This document shows, piece by piece, positions 1-8,919 of a stretch of DNA of 64,000 bases (positions within the stretch are counted from its first letter, which is position 1; each line of letters opens with the position of its first letter). Position numbers and translations under genes: made by a program. Under the pieces are notes generated by a model. It did not search any database. It was not told the DNA's origin and saw only the letters and a program-made list of their open reading frames with translations. Source of the DNA: Microbacterium sp. Bi121 (GTDB taxonomy: Bacteria > Actinomycetota > Actinomycetes > Actinomycetales > Microbacteriaceae); assembly GCF_918698005.1 (NCBI RefSeq), contig NZ_CAKKLJ010000005.1, positions 62,001 through 126,000 on the forward strand. The letters run 5' to 3'.

Positions 1-251
1 GCTCGATCAACACGTCGATCGTCGCCGCCCTTCCGGTGGGCGCGATCCTGTTCATCGGCGCGTTCTGGCTCGGCGCCGAGACGCTCACCGACATCTCGCT
101 CTCGATCTTCGTCGGCATCCTGGTCGCGACCTACTCGACGCTCTTCGTCGCCGCGCCGCTGTACTCGCTGTTCCGCGAGCGGGAACCGCAGATCGTCGAG
201 CGCGACCGTCGTGTTCTGGAGCTGCGCGAGCGCGCAGCGGTCCAGTCCTGA
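1..251 (+). CDS. secF: Protein translocase subunit SecF, C-terminal end (partial)
   Basis: Only the last 82 or so codons are present; the reading frame is open from base 3 and enters from the left edge. The residues SINTSIVAALPVGAILFIGA followed by a second hydrophobic stretch and FREREPQI match the last two membrane helices and cytoplasmic tail of SecF, which works with SecD and SecYEG to complete protein export using the proton gradient. In actinobacteria secD-secF commonly lies directly before rel, as here. The function call rests on the C-terminal family pattern and on that gene order. Confidence 0.85.
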   Translation, partial: SINTSIVAALPVGAILFIGAFWLGAETLTDISLSIFVGILVATYSTLFVAAPLYSLFREREPQIVERDRRVLELRERAAVQS

Positions 252-261
252 GGCGTTCAGG

Positions 262-281
262 GGCGGGTCTGCGATCCCGCC
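262..281 (+). terminator. Small GC hairpin between secF and rel
   Basis: GGCGGG (262-267) and CCCGCC (276-281) form a 6-bp stem with an 8-base loop, 11 bases after the secF stop codon. No T-run follows, so it could be a weak terminator for the sec genes or simply part of the rel promoter region. Confidence 0.35.
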
Positions 282-288
282 GTACGCG

Positions 289-294
289 TAGGAT
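289..294 (+). promoter_or_regulatory. Putative -10 box of rel (TAGGAT)
   Basis: TAGGAT fits the actinobacterial -10 pattern TANNNT and would place transcription start near 301, just before the GGAGG ribosome-binding site at 305-309. I see no clear -35 box. Confidence 0.4.
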
Positions 295-316
295 GATCTG
301 ACCCGGAGGTGAAGTG

Positions 317-2566
317 ATGGCGGAGGCGACAACGTCGACGCAGGGATCGAGCCTGAGACGACTCGTGCCCCGCATCTTCTCGCGCGCGCCCCGCATCAAC
401 GACCTCGACAACCTCATCCGCTCCGTTCGGGTCAACCATCCCAAGGGCGATCTTGCGATCATCGAACGCGCCTACCGCGTCGCCAAAGAGAAGCACGAGG
501 GGCAGAAGCGGCGCAGCGGCGAGCCGTACATCACGCATCCGCTCGCCGTGGCGCAGATCCTCGCCGAGATGGGTCTCGGTCCCCGGGCGATCGCGGCTGC
601 CCTTCTGCATGACACGGTCGAGGACACGGGCTACGCGCTCTCCGAGCTGACCGACGCGTTCGGCGACGAGGTCGCGATGCTCGTCGACGGGGTGACGAAG
701 CTCGACAAGGTCAAGTACGGCGAGAGCGCGCAAGCCGAGACCGTCCGCAAGATGATCGTCGCGATGTCCAAGGACATCCGCGTGCTGCTCATCAAGCTCG
801 CCGATCGCCTGCACAACGCCCGCACCTGGGGCTTCGTCCCCCCGGAGAAGGCGGAGCCGAAGGCACGGGAGACTCTGGAGATCTACGCGCCGCTGGCCAA
901 TCGCCTGGGCATCCAGACGATCAAGTCGGAGCTCGAGGATCTCTCGTTCGCCGTCCTTCATCCCAAGATCTACGCCGAGATCAACAGTCTGATCGCGCAG
1001 CGCACCCCGCAGCGCGAGAAATACCTCAAGCAGGTCATCGAGTCGATCAACGAGGATCTGCACGACCTGCGCATCCGGGGCAAGGTCGTCGGCCGCCCGA
1101 AGCAGCTCTACTCCGTCTACCAGAAGATGGTCATCCGCGGACGCGAGTTCGACGACATCTACGACCTCATCGGCATCCGCGTCCTCGTGAACTCCGTACG
1201 CGACTGCTACGCGGTGCTCGGCGCCATCCATGCGCGGTGGACTCCGCTGCCCGGACGGTTCAAGGACTACATCGCCACACCGAAGTTCAACCTGTATCAG
1301 TCGCTGCACACCACGGTGATCGGGCCGAGCGGACGAACGGTCGAGATCCAGATCCGCACGCACGAGATGCACCAGCAGGCGGAGTTCGGCGTCGCCGCGC
1401 ACTGGATGTACAAGGAGCGGATGAACGGCGGCAAGGCCGTCGATGGTCCGTCCGACACCGACATGACGTGGCTCGCCCACATCTCGGACTGGCAGGCCGA
1501 GACCGCTGACCCGAGCGAGTTCCTGGACTCGCTGCGCTTCGAGATCGGTGCGAAGGAGGTGTACGTCTTCACGCCGAAGGGCCGAGTGATCGGTCTGCCG
1601 GCCGGTGCGACGACCGTCGATTTCGCGTACGCCGTGCACACCGAGATCGGTCACCGCACGATGGGGGCCAAGGTCAACGGGCGTCTGGTTCCCCTGGAGA
1701 CCGAGGTCCGAACCGGCGACGTCGTCGAGGTGTTCACCTCGAAGAACCCCGATGCCGGTCCCAGCCAGGACTGGCTCACCTTCGTCAAGAGCACGAGGGC
1801 GCGGAACAAGATCAAGGGCTGGTTCACGAAGGAGCGCCGCGAGGAGGCGATCGAGCAGGGCAAGGAGGCGATCGCTCGCGCGCTGCGGCGGCAGAACCTG
1901 CCTCTGCAGCGGATGATGAGCCAGGACTCGTTCTCCGAGGTCGCCCATCAGCTGCACTACGAGGACGTCTCCGCACTGTACGCCGCTGTCGGCGAAGGCC
2001 ACGTCTCGACGCAGTCGGTGATCGAGAAGGTCACCTCCCTCGTCGCGGCGAACGACACGAGCACCGGCGCCATCGCGCTGCCCGCCCCCGGGCGACCGCA
2101 TGAGCCGAAGGCGGGGGATTCCGGCATCCTCGTCCGCGGGGCAGCCGACATCCTCGTCAAGCTCGCCAAATGCTGTACGCCCGTACCCGGCGATCCGATC
2201 GTCGGCTTCGTGACCCGCGGCAGCGGCGTCTCGGTGCACCGCTCGGACTGCGTCAACGTGAAGGCGCTCAGCGATCAGGAGCAGCGTTTCATCGAGGTGG
2301 AGTGGGCGCCGACGACGAAGAGCGTCTTCCGCGTCCAGATCCAAGTGGAGGCGCTGGACCGTTCCGGCCTCCTGTCCGACGTCACACGCGTGCTCAGCGA
2401 GCATCATGTGAACATCCTGTCCGCCACCGTCAACACCAATACTGAGCGGCTGGCGATCAGCCGGTTCGTGTTCGAGATGGGCGACTCGGTGCACCTCGAT
2501 CGGGTGCTCAACGCCGTGCGGCGGATCGACGCCGTCTACGACGTGTACCGGGTGACCTCCTCCTGA
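317..2566 (+). CDS. rel: Bifunctional (p)ppGpp synthetase/hydrolase Rel
   Basis: This 749-residue long RSH enzyme makes and degrades the stringent-response alarmone (p)ppGpp. The hydrolase HD motif HDTVED is at residues 98-103. The synthetase domain carries RFKD at about 314-317, the charge pattern of bifunctional Rel/SpoT enzymes rather than the acidic EFDD of synthetase-only RelA. A TGS domain begins near 415, the CC region (KLAKCCTPVPGD) near 617, and an ACT domain closes the protein from about 670. The ATG at 317 is preferred over the in-frame GTG at 314 because GGAGG at 305-309 is 7 nt upstream. Its last 31 bases overlap a convergent gene on the other strand. Confidence 0.97.
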   Translation: MAEATTSTQGSSLRRLVPRIFSRAPRINDLDNLIRSVRVNHPKGDLAIIERAYRVAKEKHEGQKRRSGEPYITHPLAVAQILAEMGLGPRAIAAALLHDTVEDTGYALSELTDAFGDEVAMLVDGVTKLDKVKYGESAQAETVRKMIVAMSKDIRVLLIKLADRLHNARTWGFVPPEKAEPKARETLEIYAPLANRLGIQTIKSELEDLSFAVLHPKIYAEINSLIAQRTPQREKYLKQVIESINEDLHDLRIRGKVVGRPKQLYSVYQKMVIRGREFDDIYDLIGIRVLVNSVRDCYAVLGAIHARWTPLPGRFKDYIATPKFNLYQSLHTTVIGPSGRTVEIQIRTHEMHQQAEFGVAAHWMYKERMNGGKAVDGPSDTDMTWLAHISDWQAETADPSEFLDSLRFEIGAKEVYVFTPKGRVIGLPAGATTVDFAYAVHTEIGHRTMGAKVNGRLVPLETEVRTGDVVEVFTSKNPDAGPSQDWLTFVKSTRARNKIKGWFTKERREEAIEQGKEAIARALRRQNLPLQRMMSQDSFSEVAHQLHYEDVSALYAAVGEGHVSTQSVIEKVTSLVAANDTSTGAIALPAPGRPHEPKAGDSGILVRGAADILVKLAKCCTPVPGDPIVGFVTRGSGVSVHRSDCVNVKALSDQEQRFIEVEWAPTTKSVFRVQIQVEALDRSGLLSDVTRVLSEHHVNILSATVNTNTERLAISRFVFEMGDSVHLDRVLNAVRRIDAVYDVYRVTSS

Positions 2567-3117
2567 GGTTCCAGTTCGCGCTCCAGTTCGTCGATCCTCG
2601 CGAGCGCTGCGCGCTTGCCCGGCATCCTGTGGCGTGATGCGAGGATACCGCGCACCTGAGGCACCAGCTCGGGTGCCGTGGCGGCGAGCCGGTGCATCCA
2701 CTCGGCCGTGCTCTCGTCAGCGTCGGCGCCGAGAACCAGGTCGACGAGGGTCCGCACCCTGGTGGTCACAGGGACGTCGTCGATCAGCTCTATGTCGCCC
2801 GCTGCAGTCGTCCGCTCGTGCAGCACGACGTTCAGGGCGCGCTCGACGCGGGGGCGGTGGGCGCCGATGCGCTGGAGATGATGGCGGATCGGCGGTGCGT
2901 CGCCGGCGCCGTGAACCCACGCTGCACTCGGCCCGCTCAGGGCGTAGCCGGAGACGAGGACAGGGGAGAGGGAGCGTGCGCGAGCGGCGTCGTCCTCTGG
3001 CAGGTCGGGCGGCATGTAGCCTTCACCGACCTCGATCAGCACCCCGTCGATGCGTGCAGCACCCAGCTCGGGCTGCGACAGCAGCGCCCCAGGGCGGAAG
3101 AACAGCGATGGATGCAC
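2536..3117 (-). CDS. Orphan AbiEi-like antitoxin-family protein (hypothetical)
   Basis: The 193-residue protein has the pattern of the AbiEi-like proteins common in Microbacteriaceae: an SGPSAAWVHG segment, then LNVVLHERTTAAGDIELIDD and VRTLVDLVL. AbiEi proteins are usually antitoxins and transcriptional repressors of type IV toxin-antitoxin pairs, but no AbiEii nucleotidyltransferase gene is nearby, so any toxin-antitoxin role is doubtful. The C-terminus is charged. The GTG start at 3117 has GAAGG only 1 nt upstream, too close for a normal ribosome-binding site, so the mRNA may be leaderless or the start may be further in. Its 3' end overlaps the end of rel by 31 bases in antisense. Family assignment is from pattern memory and only moderately sure. 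Confidence 0.6.
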   Translation of the reverse strand: MHPSLFFRPGALLSQPELGAARIDGVLIEVGEGYMPPDLPEDDAARARSLSPVLVSGYALSGPSAAWVHGAGDAPPIRHHLQRIGAHRPRVERALNVVLHERTTAAGDIELIDDVPVTTRVRTLVDLVLGADADESTAEWMHRLAATAPELVPQVRGILASRHRMPGKRAALARIDELERELEPQEEVTRYTS

Positions 3118-3156
3118 ACCTTCAGTGTGGCCCGTCGTCCTTCGCCCTGGGGCGTC

Positions 3157-3165
3157 TGTGGATAA
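3157..3165 (-). promoter_or_regulatory. Perfect DnaA-box consensus TTATCCACA
   Basis: The minus strand reads TTATCCACA, the classical DnaA box, in the 52-base gap between the DUF349 gene and the AbiEi-like gene. It is a single copy, not an origin. It could be a DnaA regulatory or titration site, or chance. Confidence 0.35.
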
Positions 3166-3169
3166 GAGG

Positions 3170-4522
3170 TCAGCTGCCGAGGGCGCTGAGCCACGTGCGC
3201 CGCGCCTCGAGAGCGTCGGCGGCTTCCTTGGCGGCCTTCTTGTTCCCCGATTTCTCCGCTGCGGCCAGCTCGGTCTCGAGCTTCTCGATCGCGTCCTGAA
3301 GCTGCTGGCTCATGTCGTTCGCGCGAGCCTTGGTCTCGGGGTTGTTGCGCTTCCAGTCGACGTCTTCACGCGACTTGAGCCCCTGCTCGATCACGCGCAG
3401 CTTGTCGTCGAGCGCCCGCTCCTGCTCGCGCGGGAAGATACGGCCGACCTCGTCCCACTGACGCTGGATCTTCGTCAGCAGTGCACGGGCCTGCTTGATG
3501 TTCGACTCATCCGCGACGGCCTTCGCTTCTTCGAGCAGCGCCTTGCGGGCCTCGATCTTGGGAGCGGACTCGGCCTCTTCGGCGGCGGACTGCTCTGCGC
3601 GCGCGGCGTAGAGCGCGTCACCAGCGGCCTTGAAACGAGCCCAGAGTGCATCGTCAGCCTTGCGGCCGGCACGGCCGGCGGTCTTCCAATCGTCGAGCAG
3701 GCCGCGGTACGCCGGGATGCCGTCGACACCCTTGGGCGCAAGCGCCTCGGCGCGCTCGATCAGCGCGTTCTTGCGGTCGCGGGCGGACTTGTGCGTCTCG
3801 TCGAGCTCGGCGTAGAACGCGCGGCGGCCCTTGTCGACGACGGCGCGGGCATCGCGGAATCGCTTCCAGAGCTGCTGCGAGATGCCCTTGGGCAGACGCG
3901 GACCGTTCTGCTGGTGGGACTGCCACGTGTCGAACAGCGAGGACACCTCTTCGGTGACCTGCTTCCACTGAACCTTCGTCAGGTCCCGCGCGGCGATGGC
4001 CTCGATCGATTCGACGATCACCGTGCGTTCGGCGATCGCCTTGTCGACGACCTCCTTCGCCTCCTTCGCCTCGGCTTCGCGCGCCTCGGAGAGGGTCTCG
4101 GTGAGCGTCGACAGACGCCCCTGCAGTGAACCGAGATCTCCGACCGCCGCGGCGCCGGTGACCTCGGTGACGAGCTTCTGGGCCTGGTTGGTCAGGTCGC
4201 TTGCGGATGCGCCACCGGCCTGGTGCCGCTGCTCGAGCGTGTGCACCTTGAACGCCAGGTCGTCGAACTTGCGGACGAAGTAGGCGAGCGCCTCTTCGTG
4301 CGTGCCGTCCGGGTACTGGCCGACGACACGCCAGTCGTCGCCCTCGCGGACCTCGACCGTTCCGTCTTCTGTCACACGTCCCCAGTCGGCCGAATCGACG
4401 GCGGCGACGGGCGATGCCGGTGCCGCGGGAGCCGCGGCCACAGCCGGGGTGCGCGGTGGCATAGGCACGCGCGGCGGCGCGGGGACGGGCGGGGTCGGCT
4501 TCGGGGTCTCGTCTGCAGACAC
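3170..4522 (-). CDS. DUF349 domain-containing protein
   Basis: The 450-residue protein begins with a low-complexity Pro/Ala segment (about residues 1-40), followed by a short SDWGRVTEDGTVEVREGD segment typical of the actinobacterial family. The rest is an almost entirely helical, charged, coiled-coil-like array of DUF349 repeats (for example QWKQVTEEVSSLFDTWQ, PAYRGLLDDWKTAGRAG, KIQRQWDEVGRIFPREQE). The biochemical role of DUF349 proteins is not established. The GTG start is supported by AAGGAG at 4529-4534, 6 nt upstream. It is transcribed divergently from nirB, and TAGGCT on the minus strand at 4574-4579 is a candidate -10 box. Confidence 0.9.
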   Translation of the reverse strand: MSADETPKPTPPVPAPPRVPMPPRTPAVAAAPAAPASPVAAVDSADWGRVTEDGTVEVREGDDWRVVGQYPDGTHEEALAYFVRKFDDLAFKVHTLEQRHQAGGASASDLTNQAQKLVTEVTGAAAVGDLGSLQGRLSTLTETLSEAREAEAKEAKEVVDKAIAERTVIVESIEAIAARDLTKVQWKQVTEEVSSLFDTWQSHQQNGPRLPKGISQQLWKRFRDARAVVDKGRRAFYAELDETHKSARDRKNALIERAEALAPKGVDGIPAYRGLLDDWKTAGRAGRKADDALWARFKAAGDALYAARAEQSAAEEAESAPKIEARKALLEEAKAVADESNIKQARALLTKIQRQWDEVGRIFPREQERALDDKLRVIEQGLKSREDVDWKRNNPETKARANDMSQQLQDAIEKLETELAAAEKSGNKKAAKEAADALEARRTWLSALGS

Positions 4523-4693
4523 GATGTGCTCCTTGCGCGGTCAACCCGCGTGAGGGTGGAAAGGACTTCGTTCAGCCTAGTACGAGGGGACGACCCCGAT
4601 GGTGCCGAGATCTCACCGCGCCGTTATCCGTTTGTGAGCAGAACGTTCGTTGCGCGTAACAGGTGCCGCACGGTCCGCGAAACATGACCTTCA

Positions 4694-4699
4694 TAGTGT
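4694..4699 (+). promoter_or_regulatory. Candidate -10 box of the nir operon (TAGTGT)
   Basis: TAGTGT lies 34 nt before the nirB start in the 206-base divergent gap 4523-4728. GTAAC at 4656-4660 and GAAAC at 4679-4683 lie upstream and resemble half-sites of nitrogen regulators of the GlnR type, although their spacing does not fit the consensus exactly. Confidence 0.3.
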
Positions 4700-4728
4700 C
4701 TGGTCATCCCCGAACGACAGGAGACCCC

Positions 4729-7296
4729 GTGAACGTGAGCACCGAGATCGTCGTCGTGGGAGCGGGCATGGTCGCGCATCGGTTCGTGGAGAGCATGCTC
4801 AGCGTGTCTCATCCGGACGTCCGGATCACCATGATCGGCGATGAGAGCCGGCTGCCGTACGACCGTGTGGGGCTCACCGGCTACTTCTCGGGAGCCACCC
4901 CGACAGAGCTGACGCTCGATGAGGGCGCGCTCGACGACGAGCGCGTGACCGTCATCACCGGGGACCGCGTAGTGAGGATCGATCGAGAAGCCAGGACGGT
5001 CACGTCCCGATCCCGGCGAGTGTTCCGATACGACGGACTCGTGCTCGCGACGGGCTCATACGCGGCACGGGTCGCCGTGGACGGTGCCGATCTGCCCGGA
5101 TGCTTCGTCTACCGCACCCTCGACGACGTGCAGGGGCTTCGCCGGTTCGTCGAGAACCGCTCGGCTGACCTCGGTCGTCCGTTGCGCGGGGCTGTCATCG
5201 GCGGGGGCCTGCTCGGACTGGAGGCCGCAGGCGCCCTGCAGAGCCTCGACGTCGACTGCACGGTGGTGCAGTCATCCGACCGTCTCATGTCGGCGCAGCT
5301 CGATGCAGCCGGTGGCGGGATGCTCCGCCGCCTGATCGAGGACCGGGGCATCGCGGTGCGGACGGAGTCGCGCACGACCCGCCTCGACCCCGACGCGTCT
5401 GGCAGCGTCGCGGCGCTGGAGTTCCAGGACGGCAGCATCCACCGCGCCGACGTCGTCGTCTTCACGGTGGGAGTACGCCCGCGCGACGAACTGGCCCGCG
5501 CGTCGCAGCTCGCCGTCGACCCGCGCGGCGGTGTGGTGATCGACGAACGGTGCCGCACCAGCGATCCGGCGATCCTCGCGATCGGAGAGGTCGCCAGCTT
5601 CGCCGGTCGCAGCGTCGGGCTCGTCGCACCCGGATATGCGATGGCGGAGGTCGCGGCGGCTCGTCTCGGCGGCGGCGACGCGACGTTCGGCGGGTATGAC
5701 GAGTCGGCCAAACTGAAGCTGTCCGGTGTCGATGTCGCGAGCTTCGGCGACGCGTTCGCCCGGACCCCCGGCGCCCTCGATGTCGTCTACGCGGACCCAG
5801 TGGCCGGGGTGTACAAGAAGCTCGTGCTGTCGGATGACGCGCAGACGCTGCTCGGCGGCATCCTCGTCGGCGACGCGTCTGCATACGGAGCGCTGCGCCC
5901 ACTGGTCGGGGCGCGCCTCGGATCCGACCCCGCCGCCTACCTCCTGCCGGCAGGAGGGGTCGAAGCGCCGGGCGGTGATCTCCCCGACGAGGCCGTCGTC
6001 TGCTCCTGCTCGAACGTCACTGCCGGCCGCATCAGGCAGGCGGTCCACGATGAAGGGTGCGCGGACGCCGGCGCGGTGAAGGCCTGTACGCGAGCGGGCG
6101 CGACCTGCGGCTCGTGCGTTCTCATGGTCAAGAAGGTCGTCGGGAAGGAACTCGCCTCCCTCGGCCGGACCGTGTCGAACGCGCTCTGCGAGCACTTCGA
6201 TATGACCCGCAGGCAGCTGTTCGACGCGGTTCGCGTGTCGGAGCTCGGCACCTTCAGCGCGATCATCGAGCGCTTCGGGCGCGGGCGCGGCTGCGACGTC
6301 TGCAAACCGGCCCTGGCCAGCATCCTGTCGGTCCTGGTGGGAGCGCACGTCCTCGATGGCGAGAACGCGACGCTGCAGGACACCAACGATCACGTCATGG
6401 CGAACCTCCAGAAGGACGGCACCTACTCGGTCGTGCCGAGGATGCCCGGCGGAGAGGTCACCCCTGGGGGACTCATGGTCATCGGGCAGGTCGCTGAGGA
6501 TTTCGGCCTGTACACGAAGCTCACCGGAGGGCAGCGCATCGACATGTTCGGTGCACGCCTCGAACAGCTGCCGCTGATCTGGCAGCGGCTCGTCGATGCC
6601 GGATTCGAGTCAGGCCACGCGTACGGCAAGTCCCTGCGCACCGTGAAGTCCTGTGTCGGATCCACCTGGTGCCGGTTCGGCGTCCTGGACTCGGTCGGCA
6701 TGGCCGTGCGGCTCGAACTGCGTTACCGCGGCCTGCGGGCCCCGCACAAGTTGAAGATCGGTGTCTCAGGGTGCGCTCGTGAATGCGCTGAAGCCCGCTC
6801 CAAGGACGTCGGCGTGATCGCCACCGAGACCGGCTGGAACATGTACGTCGGGGGCAACGGCGGGTTCGCACCGCGTCATGCCGAGCTGCTGGCATCCGGC
6901 CTATCGGACGACGAGCTCATCTCGGCCATCGATCGCTTCTTCATGTACTACATACGCACGGCCGACCGGCTGCAGCGCACAGCGCCGTGGTGCGAGGATC
7001 TCGAGGGCGGGCTGGAGGGGCTGCGCGCGGTCATCTTCGACGACAGTCTCGGCATCTGCGACGACCTCGACGCGGCGATGAACCGCCACGTCGACGATTA
7101 CGAGGACGAATGGGCCGCAACCTTGCGTGATCCGGACAAGCTGGCCCGCTTCCATTCGTTCATCAACGCCGCCGACACACCCGACCCGTCGCTGTCGTAC
7201 GTAGCCACCCGCGGGCAGGTGCGGCCGGCGACGGCTGAGGACCGGCAGGACGGCAGCGTACTCATCGCAGGAACCACGTTGGCGGTGCTGCGATGA
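4729..7296 (+). CDS. nirB: Assimilatory NADH/NADPH-dependent nitrite reductase, large subunit
   Basis: The 855-residue siroheme enzyme reduces nitrite to ammonium in the cytoplasm. From the N-terminus it has an FAD-binding Rossmann motif (VVVGAGMVAHRF), a second dinucleotide-binding site (VIGGGLLGLEAAG, about residue 157), two BFD-like [2Fe-2S] segments (CSCSN near 425 with CGSC, and CDVCKP near 525), and the nitrite/sulfite reductase domains. The 4Fe-4S/siroheme ligands are intact: CVGSTWC near 642 (C-x5-C) and CARECAE near 683 (C-x3-C). GTG at 4729 is chosen because GGAG (4720-4723) is 5 nt upstream. It overlaps nirD in ATGA and heads a five-gene unit. Confidence 0.96.
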   Translation: MNVSTEIVVVGAGMVAHRFVESMLSVSHPDVRITMIGDESRLPYDRVGLTGYFSGATPTELTLDEGALDDERVTVITGDRVVRIDREARTVTSRSRRVFRYDGLVLATGSYAARVAVDGADLPGCFVYRTLDDVQGLRRFVENRSADLGRPLRGAVIGGGLLGLEAAGALQSLDVDCTVVQSSDRLMSAQLDAAGGGMLRRLIEDRGIAVRTESRTTRLDPDASGSVAALEFQDGSIHRADVVVFTVGVRPRDELARASQLAVDPRGGVVIDERCRTSDPAILAIGEVASFAGRSVGLVAPGYAMAEVAAARLGGGDATFGGYDESAKLKLSGVDVASFGDAFARTPGALDVVYADPVAGVYKKLVLSDDAQTLLGGILVGDASAYGALRPLVGARLGSDPAAYLLPAGGVEAPGGDLPDEAVVCSCSNVTAGRIRQAVHDEGCADAGAVKACTRAGATCGSCVLMVKKVVGKELASLGRTVSNALCEHFDMTRRQLFDAVRVSELGTFSAIIERFGRGRGCDVCKPALASILSVLVGAHVLDGENATLQDTNDHVMANLQKDGTYSVVPRMPGGEVTPGGLMVIGQVAEDFGLYTKLTGGQRIDMFGARLEQLPLIWQRLVDAGFESGHAYGKSLRTVKSCVGSTWCRFGVLDSVGMAVRLELRYRGLRAPHKLKIGVSGCARECAEARSKDVGVIATETGWNMYVGGNGGFAPRHAELLASGLSDDELISAIDRFFMYYIRTADRLQRTAPWCEDLEGGLEGLRAVIFDDSLGICDDLDAAMNRHVDDYEDEWAATLRDPDKLARFHSFINAADTPDPSLSYVATRGQVRPATAEDRQDGSVLIAGTTLAVLR

Positions 7297-7667
7297 CCGG
7301 GATCGCCCTGGCCGTGACGTCGATCCGCGTGTGCAGCATCCGCGATCTCGAGGTCGAACGAGGCAGAGCGGCCCTCATCGGATCCGAGCAGGTCGCGCTG
7401 TTCCTGCTGCGCGACGGCACCGTGCATGCCGTGTCGAACCACGACCCGTACAGCGGCGCCCATGTGATCTCCCGCGGCATCGTAGGTACGAAGGGCGATG
7501 CGCCGACCGTCGCGTCGCCGATGCACAAGCAGGTGTTCGACCTCCGCACCGGCGTCTGCCTGGACACGCAGGGCGAACCGGACGCTCGTCTGGTCGTGTG
7601 GTCGGTGCGGATCGACGGCGACGACGTGCACCTGCAGCGGCCCGCATCCACCGGAGAGGTCGTGTGA
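7293..7667 (+). CDS. nirD: Nitrite reductase small subunit (Rieske-like fold)
   Basis: This 124-residue partner of NirB has the Rieske fold. At the two ligand loops it reads SNHDPYSGAH and SPMHKQVF, so the cysteine ligands of a true Rieske cluster are missing; NirD subunits are known to lack the cluster, so this is normal. It starts in an ATGA overlap with nirB, implying translational coupling and equimolar synthesis. Confidence 0.95.
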   Translation: MTGIALAVTSIRVCSIRDLEVERGRAALIGSEQVALFLLRDGTVHAVSNHDPYSGAHVISRGIVGTKGDAPTVASPMHKQVFDLRTGVCLDTQGEPDARLVVWSVRIDGDDVHLQRPASTGEVV

Positions 7668-7668
7668 G

Positions 7669-8919
7669 ATGACGACGATCCTCGGAGTCTCGCTCACCGG
7701 GCGGCAGGTCGTGTTCGTCGGCGGGGGAGCGGTCGCCGCACGTCGGCTCGGGCGCTTCGTCGCTGACGGCGCCCGCATCCGCATCGTCGCACCGCTTCTC
7801 GCGCCGCAGACCAGCGCGCTCGTGCTCGAGCACGAGATCGAATGGGTGGAGCGGGAGTTCGCACCCGATGACGTCGTCGACGCCTGGGTCGTGCACACGG
7901 CCACGGGCGACGCCGTCACAGACAGGGCAGTGACAGCCGCCTGCGAGCTTCACCGGGTGCTCTGCATCAATGCGTCGGACGGCGCTCATGGCAGTGCGCG
8001 GATGACGGCGCAGTCCGGCTCGGGTGACGTGGTCGTCGGGGTCGCCAGCGACGTGGGCGTGGATCCCAGACGAGCGGTCGCCGTGCGCGACGCGATCGAC
8101 GCCATGCTCGTCGGAGGCCGCATCCCCGTCCGACGACGACGTGCGGCGACCATGGGACGCGTCGACTTGATCGGCGGCGGCCCCGGACCGATCGATCTGA
8201 TGACGGTGCGCGCACGTCGGCTGCTCGCGGAGGCGGACGTCGTGATCGCCGACCGACTCGGCCCGACCGCCGAGGTCCTCGCAGAGCTCGATCCCGACGT
8301 GCTCGTCATCGACGTCGGCAAGCGTCCCGATCATCACCCGGTGCCGCAGCAGCAGATCAACGCGCTCCTCGTCGAGCACGCGATGGCTGGGCGACGGGTG
8401 GCGCGGCTCAAGGGAGGCGACCCGTTCGTGTACGGCCGCGGCGGCGAAGAGGTCATCGCGTGCCAGGCGGCAGGGATCCCCGTCGACGTGACCCCCGGTG
8501 CATCCAGCGCGATCTCGGTTCCGCAGGCCGCAGGCATCCCCGTCACTCACCGGGGAACGGCATCCGCGCTCCACGTCGTGAACGGACAGGGAGTCGACGG
8601 ACAGGGCGATGTGTCGGAGACGACGCTGCGAGCCCTGGCGGACCCCGAGGTGACGACCGTGATGCTGATGGGCGTCGCCGCGCTGCCGAAGGTGGTGCGT
8701 GCCGCGCGCGACCACGGCGTCGGCGACGATCTGCCGGTCGCCATCGTCGAGAACGGGCACACGCGGCGGCAGCGCACCACGAGAAGCACCCTGGGCTCCG
8801 TAGTCGAGGCGGCTGCGGATGTCGGCGTGCGCAACCCGGCCGTGATCGTCTTCGGCGCTGTGGCCCGCGCCGGGCTGCTCATGCCGAGCAGCATCCGGTC
8901 GGGGGAGACCGCTCGGTGA
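7669..8919 (+). CDS. cysG: Siroheme synthase: precorrin-2 dehydrogenase and uroporphyrinogen-III C-methyltransferase
   Basis: The 416-residue protein is a two-domain siroheme enzyme. Residues 1-160 form a CysG N-terminal domain with the NAD motif VVFVGGGAVAARR (precorrin-2 to sirohydrochlorin oxidation). From about residue 164 there is a SAM-dependent methyltransferase with VDLIGGGPGPIDLMTVRA, the usual SUMT signature, and the internal motif RLKGGDPFVYGRGGEE. Together they take uroporphyrinogen III towards siroheme, the NirB cofactor. ATG at 7669 lies one base after the nirD stop, and GGAGAGG lies about 10 nt upstream. Iron insertion is probably done by the downstream CbiX-type chelatase. Confidence 0.93.
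   Translation: MTTILGVSLTGRQVVFVGGGAVAARRLGRFVADGARIRIVAPLLAPQTSALVLEHEIEWVEREFAPDDVVDAWVVHTATGDAVTDRAVTAACELHRVLCINASDGAHGSARMTAQSGSGDVVVGVASDVGVDPRRAVAVRDAIDAMLVGGRIPVRRRRAATMGRVDLIGGGPGPIDLMTVRARRLLAEADVVIADRLGPTAEVLAELDPDVLVIDVGKRPDHHPVPQQQINALLVEHAMAGRRVARLKGGDPFVYGRGGEEVIACQAAGIPVDVTPGASSAISVPQAAGIPVTHRGTASALHVVNGQGVDGQGDVSETTLRALADPEVTTVMLMGVAALPKVVRAARDHGVGDDLPVAIVENGHTRRQRTTRSTLGSVVEAAADVGVRNPAVIVFGAVARAGLLMPSSIRSGETAR

Noticed and set aside
257-2701. Long open frame on the minus strand opposite rel (814 codons)
   Set aside because: Its translation is a low-complexity, Arg/His/Asp-rich shadow of the rel gene with no family pattern. Similar long minus-strand frames occur opposite alaS, gltB, carB and others because of the high GC.
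2536-3117. Complete type IV toxin-antitoxin system
   Set aside because: No nucleotidyltransferase toxin gene is next to the AbiEi-like gene; both neighbours are housekeeping genes.
3157-3165. Replication origin near the DnaA box
   Set aside because: There is only one box, no AT-rich region, and no dnaA, dnaN or parAB genes nearby.
7293-7667. Missing Rieske cysteines in NirD as a degenerate protein
   Set aside because: NirD subunits normally lack the Rieske cluster ligands; the fold is otherwise intact.
7669-8919. Possible loss of siroheme chelatase activity as a defect
   Set aside because: The CysG N-terminal domain appears normal, and the separate CbiX-type protein downstream can insert iron, so no gap in the pathway is implied.
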